Assembly (NCBI RefSeq): GCF_963576615.1
Contig: NC_088711.1
Location: 56,772,248 to 56,836,247, forward strand
DNA: 64,000 nucleotides
Origin: Watersipora subatra
Taxonomy: Eukaryota > Bryozoa > Gymnolaemata > Cheilostomatida > Watersiporidae
Direction of reading: 5' to 3'
Under the pieces are notes generated by a model. The model searched no databases. It was not told where the DNA came from and was given only the letters and a program-made list of their open reading frames with translations. This document shows, piece after piece, positions 47,801 to 60,924 of the stretch (the stretch's first letter is position 1; each line of letters starts with the position of its first letter). A program made the position numbers and the translations under genes.

Positions 47801-50800
47801 CTAGCAAAAAAACTTTCGATTGGCTGCAGGTGATTGGTAACAAGGTTGTTTCGTTGGAGAAAAAATTTGATTGGTCTAGCTAATGTGTAGGCTTTGTAAT
47901 GAAAAGAAAAGTGAAACCCTATTGATTAGCCGATACATCTGCTGATGGTCTGTACTTCTATTATCGCGAATGCCGATAGGTCGGCTTACGGTAGCGAAAG
48001 AATTAACAACAAGTATCGAGTTGTGTGATCAGTAGCGCTGTCGCTAGATCTAAACAAGTAGTTCAACTGTCAGTTAATCACTGAACTTACTGACATTAAT
48101 CTCGGCTTTTGATAACATGGCTAGTTGTGTTATACATCGATTGTTAATGCGTATCGGTATCCGGCTGAAAACCACATACCATTTTCACGGGATTGTCAGT
48201 CGCTCAACCATCACAGACCATTAATTAACACAATCTTATATTACTTGGGCTACTGTTAAATTTCTATGTGATTGACATAGAGTCATACAGTTTAGGTACT
48301 GCAAAGGTCGATACACTTTACTTTGTTTTCTGTAGCAAGAATGTAGAGTCATTGTTTTTGTAATTTGTTTTGCTTACTGGGAACCCTGTTTTTTAATCGT
48401 TATTGTTAATTAAACATTACCTATCATTACTAACAAAACTGCACTAGAAACTCAAAAGCGCTGCGCCACTTTCATTTTTTTACATGAAGCAGCCGTTTAG
48501 TGTTTTGCCCGCTTCGAAGTGCGTCAGATGTTCGGCAATCATTAAGAATGCTTTAGAAAAAAGTTCTTTCTTCGTGACGCTGTTGGTGTCACCCCCCCAA
48601 TCTGGCTTCACATCAAGTAGTCACATCAGTAATTATTAGTAAAATAATCTGTTGTCTGTGGTGTTGTTAATAAATTGTGACCTTTTTTTAATTCTTCGGT
48701 TTGATACGCTGACCTAAGAAAGAGGAATTGTTTGCTCATGGCAATTCTTCATCAGCCGCCTCATCACCCATTTATCTTGTGTCTGGCAAGCTCGTAAGAA
48801 CAGTTTGCTGCAAGTTCACTGCTAAATATATCGGAGTAGCATAGCTAAAGGCCTTTCCAATCTCTCATTATTTGTTGTTTGCTAGTGCCTCGTTAATATG
48901 AGATAGTTTCTCACATGCAAAGATACTTCAGAGGCCAACAAGTTTCAAGTTACGGTATATTAAATCGTAAGAACTATGCCAGAAACCAATGGGTGGTTTC
49001 CTAGTGGGTGACCACGCTATCACATGATATAAATGTCTATAGAAGGAAGCAAATTCGGCCTTGTCTTGAAGGTCCATCATGTCTGTGCATTACTCCCCAG
49101 TACTTCTAGTTTTTAACAAATGTTCAGTAATTATTAATACAGTGTACTCTCGAGATACGATTACCTTAATATACGATTTTTCACCTTACGAAGTCAAACA
49201 TTGTGAGATCTTCACCTCGCTATACGAATTTTATTTCACCATACGATTGTGAGAAAAGTTTCGCCCGAGTTAAAATTTGGCGGTCGGTGTGCTCATAACG
49301 CACGTCGAAATAAAAGGAGACACCGAAACATAGTACGCCGAAAACATTTTCCGAACGTTTAGAAGAGACACGATGATCGATTTCTCTATGTCAGAATTCC
49401 GCGTGGAAAATTTCGTGTAAAATACTCAAGGCAGAGGAAATATTCATTTGTAGCGTTATAATATCTTTTACTATAAACTTTTAGTCAGCATACGTATATA
49501 ACTACGAGTATCTACACCTAATTCGTTAGCTATGGAATCTGAGACTGATACAAAACGAAGGCAAAATGATTTCTATGTCAACGAAGTTGGATGTCGTAAA
49601 TAAGAAGAAGGCATCCGTATTATAAACATTGCCAAGGAATATGATTGCAACCAATCAGCATTTGCAATTATTATTAAAAAAGAACTCCATTAAAGCAAGC
49701 ACAAGAAGAAGCTTACGACTGAAGATTTGAAGGAGTTAGAAGGCCATGCACGCTGATATGTTAGAATTTCAGAGTTTTCAATTATCCTTAACCGAAATAC
49801 TACGGTGTTTAAATTCTTTTCATATCACAATTAGTTGATAACTCGCTAAGCATGCGAGAGAATTAGCTGATGGCTGTTATTATTATTATTATTACATAAT
49901 ATTATTAAGCAAAGCTTAATAATATTACGGCGTGAATTCAGTAGCTATTACATTATGGCGTAATCGATAATTAACAAAATATAGAATTGATTATGAAAAT
50001 AGATTATAATAGGAATTCACCTTTTTATTAGTGATCGTCCACTGCAGACTGGTCACTCCTTCTTGGATGTACGCAGCCTGCCGTGACAAGCACGGGTTTT
50101 GATAATAAACGTAGGACAATCACTGTCTCGTTGAAGTAGTCTTCGCCGGTCGAGAGCTCATCCCAAAAGAAAGAGGAATCATTCAAAATCTCCCGGTTAG
50201 ATGTAACATCTGAAGACCAACGAGTGTAAGAACTGTGACGGAGGGAGGTTATCAGTACTGCCCCTATTAAGAGAAATAACTCACGCTATACCAATGTGAC
50301 GTAGGCCAGCTACGTAATATTATTGGTCGTACTAATCGTGCCTAATACACTATTGCGAACGCCGACGTGGAACTACAAGATGGCGGATCCAAACCACAAT
50401 GCAATTCTTTTACGCAGTTCCGACTTAGATAATGTAAAGGTCGAATTTCTCAGCAATGAGGAGATAACTCTTTTTCGGGTAGGCAGAAACTGACAAAACG
50501 AGATATAACAACGCGATAGGCATTCAAAAGGAGCAACCAATTAATAAGGTCGAGGAGATAGAAGATACAGAAAACCCCCACATTGGCAGAAATGTTTCAA
50601 GTGTTTAATTTACTGATGTGGAATGGTACATTAAAACAATACATGTATAATATATATTATTTATCTCTTGTGTGGCACGTTTTCATATTTTATTCATTTT
50701 ATTTGTTTCCTTTTGATTTTGTTTTATTTTCTTGTTTAACCATGTTTTTGCAGATGGGCTTGTTATCTCCTATGTGAATACAATTCATCGTATGTATGTA

Positions 50801-53800
50801 ACTCATAGAACTAGCTACTCAAGATAGTTGATGCATTCACATTACTTTCTGAAACTTGTTAGAGCCTTGTCCTCTAGTGTATAAATACGTACAAACTTTG
50901 TACGTATGGTTACATTGATTCTTGTGCACGTTTCATACAAGAAAAACTAAAGTAACACCTTCTTTGGATCCTTCTACAAGCTTTAGCTAGCTAGCAGTTT
51001 TCTGCATTGCACCAGCATTTTTTTTTTTAAATCAGAAGAAAAATTGGACAGGACTAGACAACTTTCTTTCGCCTGCTAAAAATTCCATTTTATTACGTAT
51101 TAAATTAACCTTCAAGTGTACAGCAACATAATTAACATTGATACGTTTTACCTCCTCTCTGCTTTATTCGCAACATGTACCAACTCAAGTCACGTTACTC
51201 CGAAGGTATGTACATCCTGTATAATAGTAAATAAAATTTCATTTTTCTTTTCGGTAGCCATTAAATGGTTGGGTGTGTGCGAGGCCGCTTTCGATAACTG
51301 CATCGCTCGGCCTTTCGTATTGAACTCTTGTTGAAAAAGGTTTCAACCAGACACGCTAAATTTTATAATGAAAGTGAAGATAGAAACTTATGAAGGATAA
51401 AATTTCGTGATAATAAGTTGAAATTCAGTAAATTAATTCAAAATACATACTAAAACATAAATTAACATACTATTTTGTTACTAATTTTCAATATGTATCG
51501 CATTTTTATAAAAATTTGGACGATTTTTACCTTGCATTTTTCCATTGTATAATTACAATGGTTTCTATACCCGGACATACGATTTTTTCGCCATACGATG
51601 CTAGCCGTGGAACGGATTAACATCGTATCTCGAGGGTGCACTGTACATGTTGAATACTAAGTATATTGTCTGGTCATTCCCAGACAATATAGAATTAAAA
51701 TTGTGTGCTCTTGCTAATAGTACTAACATCTTACAGTACCAATTGGAAAGTTACAAGTTTTGTTTTATCAGACTTGGTAGTTTACGGGTATGTGAAGAAC
51801 GAAGTGCATCGCCACAGATGCAGGGCTTATTGTTATGTAGTTTAATTGTTATCATTGCTATTAGCCCCAAAACATCCAGTTGAAAAGTTCAACAACGTAG
51901 CTGAGCTCTCACGTTGTCAAAACCACACAAAATAATAACTTTTAATTTTACACTATGTACAATATTTTTTGTTCATCTTGTCAAATATAGCTAGGAGACT
52001 TTCTAAGGCATTTGAATTCTATTTTAGTAGTTTTATTTGATTTCAATCAATTTAATTTGTTTTGCAAGTTTTTAATCTGTAGAGTGAATGAGCTATAACA
52101 CTGTCTAATGATCGTCTAAGAATAGAGCAACAATCTGTGGTCTTGTAATTAACCTGATTGGGCAGAGCTTGTTATTGTGTGACAAGTAATCTGCTATGAC
52201 TATACTGAACCTGTGACCTCATACTGTCTTATAGGAGTTGACTGCTCGCTGGTTGTTGCTGACTTTGAAGAGAAGCTCAAATATAAGACGATTCCACTTC
52301 CTCAGGTGGGAAAGATATTCACATATCTCACATTCAAATTGAATCCTTTTGCTATGAGTCATCCCGTATCCTCCATGCTTTATTTCTTAAAGACTAGTTA
52401 ATCATTCTTTTAGCTGAGTTGAATTATTCTATTCTTGTTGTTTGGAAAAAAGCATCACGATTCTGATTTGTAACTTTTACCAAACACTCTCTGCTACAAG
52501 ATGTTAGTATCAACAAATGACTGGATAATATCAAGTTGATCAACTCTGATGTCGCCATCACCGCTATTCGAATCTCAAAATAATAATGATGATGTAACAC
52601 TTGTCTCAGCCACTAAAACACTCACAGTTTGCAAAGAAAATACAATTTTGGAAGCAGTAAATTTAAGAGTTTTTTCAGTTTAACTGACTGCTACAAATTC
52701 CGAGTTATTTTGTTTAAATCTATTAAATCATTAAATTGATGTAATTTAATGATTTATTAAATTTAGGTATTCCAGTCGTTTAGTCCTGAGTTGGATGATA
52801 ATGTTGTTTAATTAGTAAAAATTTGAGGACGCGTAGCAGGATGCTGTTGTCATTACATATGATTATTAGATTTACTATGATGACTGTCAGAGCAGATGAT
52901 TCTTATTGTTTAGTTATACAGCTGTTTGATCATTGTTCTATTTATTCTAATTTGTTGCAACTACTGTATATTTTGGGCTAGGTTAGAAAGGTTTCTTGAG
53001 AATCTGCTGATAGCTTTATGGTTTCTGTTCCTTTGTAGCAACGACTTGTGCATGTAGCCAAGGGAGCACAACTCCTTTTGCTCCAGTACACCAATTACCT
53101 CCAGCTGTGGACACTCGGGGTTACCAATACACTGCTGGCTGACAGAGGTAAACATTCATACTCGTGTTATGTTATTCATGCTTATTAGTTTGATTCTATG
53201 GACGGATAAGATTTTTGTTTGAAGCGCATTTTCATCGTATTGGCTAATCATTTTAGTGACGAGCTGTTTTGTTAACTGCGGAAAAATTGTTACAAACTTG
53301 TAATAAACCCACTATTTCTTTGTTCGATTAATAAAAATAGATAAGTTGAAAATGACCTTGAACTTCTAACTTCATTCGTCAGAATTCCTTCAGCATATAT
53401 GCATTACTGAGCAAAATAATGATTTCATAAAAAGCACTGTGAAGAAAGCATCAACTATTCCGTAAAAAGAACTGTGAAGAAAGCATCAACTATTCCGTAA
53501 AAAGAACTGTGAAGAAAGCATCAACTATTCCGTAAAAAGAACTGTGAAGAAAGCATCAACTAGATCAGTAATTCACTGTAGGTGATGTACATAGGTTCAG
53601 TGTGAATGTCATCATTATGAAACACCTGCCTCTGCTGCCAGGCCTTTGCTGAAACAAAAACGTTGACTTCACCTAATCACGGTTTCACTGTTGTCCATCA
53701 AATCATTGAGGCATATATTACCACTGCTATAAGGCACTCTCTGAACTGCATCAATGCACAGATACGTGGTTGTTTTACCAATTAGAAACATTTTATATAA

Positions 53801-56800
53801 TGCAGGCCACTATTAATATTTGTAGCCAGTCATGTGACAGTCATCAGGCTCTTCTCGTTGTAAATATATATATATATATTAAGAGTTATGTGAACACGCA
53901 AAAACCTGTTTTCTGTCGTCAACAAGTAGCATTATAATTTTTATTATTTTTTTGCTTCCTAAAATTCGATCTTTTGATAGTGATTAAGGATAAAAATTTC
54001 TTGTAGCTGTCGACAAATCCGCCTTACAAATTAAAGAGGCAACCACTTATTTTTTTGTGTAGCGGGCGGCAACTACCGAACCTGTTTTGGGGTGAGCCAA
54101 TGGTTCGCTCTAGGAACATTCCCGGTTAATTTTCTCCTCACACGGCATCCCCAGTGGTTTCTGTCAACCTGGCTCAACCACAAACAAGGAATATAACAGC
54201 AGTATACAATAACGGACACTCGTTAGCCTCCCCCTCCCCTTTCAAAATTAAGAGCACATTTTAAGATTCATTATATATATCTATTTGTAGAAGAAGGTAG
54301 TTGTGAGCTGCCATTGAGCTCTTCCCCTGTGAATCTTCTTGAACTGAGGAGCAAGAGTGAAGAGCATATTGTTTGCTCTGCAATCTCTCACAGCGCCTGC
54401 TGGCTTGCCTATTGTGACCGGACTTCTCTGCGTCTCTTCAACCTGACACTGGTGTGTATCTTTGCTCATCTTTTGCTTAGTCAACAAAACTAGATCGTGG
54501 GGGAGGCAAGTCATCTGAATTTATGTTTGTAATCATGAAATACTGGTTATACATTCACCCGCTTTACTCGGTTTACATGCAGTAGAGTTTCATTGTTCAA
54601 TTTGAATGAAAAGTAAAGAAAATTACAATGTGCAAATTGCTGACTTCCATGGATACTGTGGATAAAACTAGTCACTCAAGTATCATTTGAGAGAATTACT
54701 CAGCGTAGTTTCGCAGTCACTAAATTGATTGTAAATATGAAGTGGTGGGGAATGTTTCAAACAGTAAATCATGTTTTCAACTCTGATAAAACAGCATTAT
54801 CACTTTACTATCTGTCTTTAACAAAATAATGTCTAAATTCTTTTCAAGATTCTAAGGAACCTTTTGCTGTACTCGGATTACAGTTCTATTGACCTTTGCC
54901 TGGCATGTTTTCTAGCAATCAGAGGTTTGCAGTGATATGTAGCATGCTTTTCATTGGCATCATCAGAATCGCTGCCAGCTCAGTACTTCCTGTTATAAAG
55001 AACTTTGTTCAAGTTCTGAACATTTGTGTCTTCCCCTTTATTCAATCTGCAATCATCACCATTCTTCGAGTTAGTATTTCTCATCTATTTTCGGTCTGTG
55101 TACAGTTTTCATACATATGTTTACAGAGTCAAGGTGAGATGTTGGCCCCGAAGCTGTCTGCCAGCAGGTTCAGAGGCCTGCCTACGACCATATCCCACCT
55201 TCCTATTAGGGCTATGCAGTTTAGTGGAGATGGTAAGCTCATCCTCGGCTACGTCGACTGCAGTCTCAAGGTGCTCATGCTGAAGGAGACCAATTCACTG
55301 CCGCAGATCACTAACATTATCAATAGCCCTGCTCCTCACAAAGGTTGGACGGTCGATGATGCTTCATAGTTGTTTTAGGGTTTTATGCCATACTGAAAGC
55401 TATCGAATAGCCTGTGGATATTACGCAATCTGCAATGTTTTATCTAATGTGTTAACTTCTATGTACTGATGGAGTGCGATCACTACGCAGGCAGTGTCAC
55501 TGCATGCCCAGAGGCGTTTGCATGTTACTACTGCAACATACTTCAGTTGTGATAAACACCAAGGAAGATTACATAATACGTAACTGGGGATTTAGAGAGT
55601 TGCAACACTCAGTACTATTTACAATATAAATTAATTAATTTAATTATTTTGATTTAATTAATTAATTATAATATAAATTAGCTTTTATGTTGTCATGACG
55701 CAAAAGGTATTCTGTGTTGTATTGAAAGAGGAATTATATACTGTGTGTCTGGTTCACTCCAACCAGACATGTTGTAGTGGACTGTTTTTACTATAACAAG
55801 ATTCACTATAACATTCCTTCTTACTCAGGTTATTTCTACATAGCGTAAAGGTCAAGGAGAATCAGATTTATAGTGCAGCATCTATTGATATGATTCATGA
55901 TAAGAAATGGTTTTCTGCTTTTTACAAATCACATGCTATTTTTATAGCCTGTCTGTATTGATGATTTGTTATAGAGTTGATAATTCTCAAATGGCAAACT
56001 TGTTTGCTTTATTTTTTTATGGCGACATTAGCATCTTCATAGAGGATGCTTGTTTTATAACAGGTGTAGAGCATGGAATATTGCGCCTCATTCAGACATC
56101 CCAGGATGGAGAAAGGATTGTTACTTCTGATAGTCTGTTTAACCTGCTGGTTTATGAGTTCTGCGCTGGGGAACTGAAGGTATGTGTTTACTTTCTTTGG
56201 TTCTCATATGGATATATCTCTCTCTCTCAGCAAGGTTAAGCTACTTCATTGTTACTCATTGACTAGCTGTTGCTAAAAGTGTTAGGGGACGGATGCTAAT
56301 TTGTCCTGACAATAGTTTGGAATTTCAGTGCACTGCACGATTTTATTAAAATACGGGGATCGTCAGTATTTTATGCCTCGTTTTTCTAATCTTTGGTGCG
56401 ACGCGAATTTGTCAATAGCTGCTTGTCTATCATAGAGAGGAGTGGAGGGTCAACATAAGATTGACAATAATTCAAACTAGTTGAACAAGCGAGCTGTTAA
56501 TGTGTGATGCTCTGATTCAGGAAACAAACATTGTTGGACGAGCGCGTTGTTTCTCAATGGCTACATAAGCGAAAATCACTCACAAAACCACTTTGGTTGC
56601 AGGTTCTCTGCGCACCATTTTTCTTGCCTTCAAAAAGATGAACTTGTAGACTAGTTTAGACTTGTTTTCAGAAGATGCTAAATATTTTAATAAGAAACCA
56701 AATAATTAATAATGGTTTTAATTTATGAATATTTAATAAAATACATGTTGTATTAAATAATAATCATATTATTAAAATTAATATTTTTATTTTAAAATAA

Positions 56801-59800
56801 TTATAAAATATTTTCATTAAGAAATATTGTTGTTTTATTAACATTTTCTTCTTAAAATAACATTTTAATTTTGTTATTTTAATGATAAATGATTTTTACA
56901 GTCTATAATTTATGGCTGTTTTTGTGGTTAGTGCTGGTTCCTATTACTGCAATAAGTAAGGAATCACTGGATTGCTCTTATTTTTTGAGCCCCCATCTCA
57001 TAGCTAAACTATTGACAGAATATTGGCTATCTTAAAGCAGCTTTATGTCATGTTCTCAGCTAATGGACCACATATACTTTATGAACATTATTCGTCTTTT
57101 CTCACTTCATGTCATTTCTACATTCTGCTTGGTATTACATATTATATAATTTATACCTGACTTCATTTCTAGGCGTATGTACAACATATTTTAAGACTCA
57201 TATTTAGATGATAGAACTAATCGGTGTAAGAGAATTTATTATGCTACTTGTCTTTAAATTTCAAATTTGAAATTTCAAGACTGCTATATGTTCAGGAGTT
57301 GTTATCTTTTTATTCCCACAGATGCTCTGTAGACTGCCAAGAGAAGATATTCTCGTGACAGCCCTGGCCTTTTCTCCTAGTGCTGACTGTCTCTCCTACA
57401 CCCTTTCTTCGCACAAGGTGCCTCTTTTTGTTTTCCTTTTATATCTACGTATTATACATGTATGTTGCTGCTGCTTCGTCGTCTCTTTCCCTTCAAACAT
57501 TCGCTGTAGTTTGCTGTACAGTGCGCCATGTGCATAACCATGTTCCTGTTATACGACTTTTTTGCCTAATGAAGTCAAACATGACGATTTTTTGTTCTCG
57601 ACAAACGAATCCTATTTCGCCATACGAATTCAACAAATTTTGCTCGAAATTCAAATTTGGCAGTCTGTGTGCTTACTACATCGAAATAATAAAGATGTTG
57701 ATATGCTGTTCGCTGTAAACTTTCTCACTACACATGGAAGAGATGCGATCACCGGTTTCTTTCAGTTCAGCATACCTCGTGTGAAAAGTAGTAATATTTT
57801 CCCTTTGAAACCAGAAACAAGGTTTGAGTTGCGATCTTTTCGAGCATTGGGTCAGGGAGTCCCACACCTTCCCTTAGCCTGTTAACAAAAACCCATTTCA
57901 TTGCGTAGTAAATTTATTTTCAAGTGTGCAGTATCATAATTATCATTGATATTATTTTTCTTTCTCTCTGTTTTACCCACTACATGTACTATCTCAAGTA
58001 ACGTCACTCCAAAGGTGTGGTAAAAAAAAAATTTTTCATTTTTCCTTTCGAGACCATTAAATGTTCAAGTATGCGAGAGGCCGCATTTGAGAACAGCATC
58101 ACTCAGGCTTTCTTGTCAAATAAGGTTGAAAAAGGTTTTAATGAGGTGGGTGACAGTTATTATAGTACAAACGAAGCCAGAGATCGATAGGTGATAAATT
58201 TTAGGTTGTAATAAAATTGGAAGTTTAGTAAAATACATACTAAAACTTAGCTTCAAGTGTCTGTTTAGTAAGCTAAATTCAAAGTTTATGTCAGACGTCC
58301 GTCATGAAGGTAAGAACTCCTATGGTACGTACTGCTGCTACTGCACATACGCGTTTTACATTGTATTATTACATTTTATTGCAGATAATAACCACTAAAT
58401 ACACTAAATGCTAAATAGTGACCTAAATACACTAAAGGTATTGTTGGTAACTATAGTTACATGTAGTTAGGAAGGTTAGCATACCATTTTGTTGCTAATT
58501 TTTAATATGTCCATACCTATATAAAATTTTGTTAATTTTTACCGGGGTGCTTGCATTATACATGTAGGCCTATATATAATTATTATGGGTTTCTATACCT
58601 CTTTATACGTCATTTTCGCTATTCGATGCTAACCCTGGAATGGATTAAAATCGTTTGGCAAGAGCGCATTGTATTTGGTAGAGTTTTGTCTTTTTATTAA
58701 ATAATGCATTTGGTTCTTTTCAACAAAAACCTAGTAGAATTAATAAGCAAGCCTTGAGATTGTAATATATTTTTATTATTCTACATAGAGATGATAATAT
58801 AATATATTGTTATTATTCTACATAGAGAGGATATTATAATATATTGTTATTATTCTACATAGAGATGATAATATAATATATTGTTATTATTCTACATAGA
58901 GAGGATATTGTAATATATTGTTATTATTCTACATAGAGATAATATTAACGTATATTGTTATCATTCTACATAGAGACGATATTATAATATATTGTTATTA
59001 TTCTACATAGAGATGATATTGTAATATATTGTTATTATTCTACATAGAGATAATATTAACGTATATTGTTATCATTCTACATAGAGACGATATTATAATA
59101 TATTGTTATTATTCTACATAGAGATGATATTGTAATATATTGTTATTATTCTACATAGAGATAATATTGTAATATATTGTTATTATTCTACATAAAGAAG
59201 ATATTATAATATATTGTTATTATTCTACATAGAGATGATATTATAATATATTGTTATTATTCTACATAGAGATAATATTGTAATATATTGTTATTATTCT
59301 ACATAGAGATGATACTTGGCAGGCTTTTAGTGATCAGCTCTGAAGCTGCAGTGACTGACCTTTTTTATAAATTTTCATAATATTGTTTTATAGAAACTTA
59401 GAGGCAGCAGTGGTTAGTACGCTGGCATAGAACCAGTAGGTCAGTGGTTCAAATCACAGAAGGACCATTGGTGGTGTTAGAAAAGGCATCCAGCTACATT
59501 TGCTCTTGTGTCAAATTTTCATGAGCAAAGGTTAATAATATACTCTGTACCAGGATATACCTTTTGCGGCACTTACTGGGCTTTTCCCCTTAATGGGAAA
59601 AGCCGAAAGAAGATTTTATAGACATTCTTACTAGAAACGAAAAGAAGTTATTTATATAGGTCAAACATAGAGTGATTTTACAGGTCATAGAGTACAACCT
59701 AGTTCGACGTTGCTACACCACTCCTCCGAGCGTATCTATTAAACAGAAGAGTAAAAGTCGAGTGTTCAACATTGTTACCAAAGTGCTGAACCTGCAGTAC

Positions 59801-59869
59801 GCACGGCACGACTCAACACTTATTCTCATCCAGGACGCACTCGGCCTGCGAGTCTATGATACCAAGTCT
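38889..59869 (+). CDS. UTP4: UTP4 (cirhin), WD40 protein of the small-subunit processome; 3' end outside window
   Basis: Fifteen exons keep phase: 38889-39198, 39523-39586, 40003-40122, 42062-42130, 42706-42790, 44216-44385, 45493-45567, 47168-47387, 52235-52305, 53039-53147, 54291-54451, 55127-55343, 56064-56179, 57322-57417, 59684-59869. From MHRVKFFEYEPQSINCIA (Met at 39110) this gives 616 residues; the family is ~690, so ~60 residues lie to the right of the window. WD40 blade ends are visible (GSIEIW, GDLVEYD, NIRLW, GKLTFW, YLQLW), as is HHSHDVRAVVV before VISGG, a family hallmark. UTP4 acts in the nucleolar UTP-A complex needed for early pre-18S rRNA processing. The first exon also holds ~65 upstream in-frame codons rich in Lys, Arg and Ser: either an extension or 5' UTR. 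Introns contain elements B and C, a 37-bp array and a SINE-like sequence. Confidence 0.93.
40275..40348. repeat. 37-bp tandem repeat, two copies
   Basis: Two exact head-to-tail copies of a unit starting AGCTAACTCTATGTGTAAGT, in UTP4 intron 3. Confidence 0.85.
41926..41984. repeat. Perfect 36-bp palindrome with an overlapping third arm
   Basis: Bases 41949-41984 form an exact palindrome with half-site GTAGAGTATACGCATTTG. The segment just before it (GTATACTCTACAAGT, 41926-41940) can pair with the same left half through ACTTGTAGAGTATAC, so two mutually exclusive hairpins are possible. It lies ~80 bases upstream of a UTP4 exon. Confidence 0.9.
44805..44940. repeat. AT-only palindromic tract
   Basis: TATATATAATATATAT-type sequence with many self-complementary stretches, in UTP4 intron 6. 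Probably a degenerate microsatellite. Confidence 0.8.
45728..46200 (-). mobile_element. Possible piggyBac-like remnant
   Basis: The left end reads TTAA then CTCTTTGAATCCTGG, like the CCCTTTGAATCCTGG-type ends of some piggyBac-class elements, and another TTAA lies near 46198. A minus-strand ATG (~46055) opens an acidic peptide (MDDCDADEELYDTSRNF) of the sort that begins such transposases, then stops. The right terminus does not mirror the left. Weak assignment. Confidence 0.3.
49140..51643 (+). mobile_element. Pogo/Tigger-like element B in UTP4 intron 8
   Basis: Termini CAGTGTACTCTCGAGATACG and (inverse) CAGTGCACCCTCGAGATACG, TA on both sides (49138-49139, 51644-51645). It is element A in opposite orientation with extra internal sequence; the plus strand at 49530-49700 carries the same decayed KRRQ..FYVNEVGCRK and NQSAFAII region. 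No intact transposase frame. Confidence 0.85.
52713..52765. repeat. AT-rich hairpin
   Basis: Arms containing TTAAATCATTAAATT and AATTTAATGATTTA face each other across a ~5-base loop; UTP4 intron 9. Confidence 0.7.
53428..53562. repeat. 35-bp tandem repeat, ~4 copies
   Basis: Nearly identical units containing AACTGTGAAGAAAGCATCAA; UTP4 intron 10. No sign of function. Confidence 0.92.
57519..58671 (+). mobile_element. Decayed pogo-like element C in UTP4 intron 14
   Basis: Begins CAGTGCGCCATGTGCATAAC after TA; ends GAGCGCATTG before TA. The interior follows element B (GAAGTCAAACATG, CGCCATACGAATTC, then AACCCTGGAATGGATTAAAA), but with many changes. Much older than A and B by this measure. It starts ~100 bases after the exon 14 donor. 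Confidence 0.75.
58760..59314. repeat. 37-bp tandem repeat, ~15 copies
   Basis: AT-rich units around TATTCTACATAGAGATGATA and TTATAATATATTGTTAT, with sub-patterns of variants repeated in order, suggesting expansion of multi-unit blocks. In UTP4 intron 14. Confidence 0.95.
59400..59480 (+). mobile_element. SINE-like tRNA-derived head
   Basis: Box A TGGTTAGTACGC and box B GGTTCAAATCA are ~35 bases apart, as in tRNA-derived SINEs; the sequence does not fold as a complete tRNA. The non-tRNA body probably continues to about 59570 and no target duplication was seen. Confidence 0.5.
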
Positions 59870-60052
59870 GTGAGTACTACTCGTTAGGTTTCTCTTTGTG
59901 CCTTCAATAGAACCATTCTGTTTGTCTAATGAACGATTTTAGTAGAATTCATGATATGACTTGCAAAACAAGGAACCGGGGCTTTGTTTCATGCTTTTCA
60001 GGTACTGAGCTATACATATCTCATAACGTATAAATAATTATCTATCTATATA

Positions 60053-60924
60053 CAGTCATACCTTGACATGCGAGTTTAATGTATTCGTGGACTGAGCTTG
60101 TATGTCAATGGGCTTGTAAGTCAATGCAATATTTCCTCTATTAAGTAACTACCATAACTTCCGGCATATAAGTCTAAATTTTGACACCAAATTCCAAGTT
60201 TGAAAATTCATCATTGACTTCTACTGTGGTCACATTTTTCATAAAAAAAGTTCTAGTGAAAATCAACTTCAAAAAACCATCGCAAGTCAAAATTACTTGA
60301 TATGACATATTGGGATTTATTTATAGAATAGTGAAATACTAGTAATCCTACTCAACATGACTGGATTAAACACAAAGTCCCATTCTTCACAATTCCAATT
60401 GTCATCGCTAGGATTCTCCTACGGAATAACGCGCTTTTTTCTAATTTAATGCTTTTTTCGAAGTATCTACCTACAAGCCTACTCTTTGGTAATTCATTCG
60501 ACATATCTACTATCGTCTATCCATTCTTTTTCTCATACATGAATCGCGACTCCTGACAGAAATCTGTTCTGCAGCATTGATTTTCTGTTGAAAATGTACC
60601 TATTATCAAAGGTGGCAGTTTCGTTTTATTGTTCACGGGGGCCAATACGATGGTGAAGTATTGCTTTGTTGCTTTGTGGTCTCCGCTTGAACTAGCGTCA
60701 TTCTTTTTAAAATGTTTTACAATTATTAATCGTATTGCTGATGGCACGAAAAACAGGGGCATTTTGCTGATGGCGTTTTTTAATGCCATTCCTTCAACAA
60801 TGCATCGCCCTTCTCTGTTGACTGAACTATTGGCAATCAAACGATTTGAGTCAGAGAAGAGGGTCGACCTATACGGCAGGTACATGTCAAAACCAGGATC
60901 TTTAAAGCAGACGTTAAACCTCAA
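60053..60924 (-). mobile_element. Pogo/Tigger-like element J with transposase fragment
   Basis: The left terminus CAGTCATACCTTGACATGCG follows TA and is of the same type as element E. The minus-strand ORF 60924-60517 (135 codons) includes QYFTIVLAPVNNKTKLPPLI, resembling the LTVLLxxNxxGxxKLPPLVIGK segment between the first and second catalytic Asp of pogo-class DDE transposases. The right terminus may be the degenerate GGCTCGTATTCTCATATTTC at ~63696-63715, in which case K and L are nested inside J. Confidence 0.5.

Noticed and set aside
47598-47843. Minus-strand 81-codon ORF in UTP4 intron 8
   Set aside because: No motif, no splice context and no similarity that I can see.
58760-59314. CRISPR-like array
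   Set aside because: Units are directly contiguous with no unique spacers, in a eukaryotic intron.
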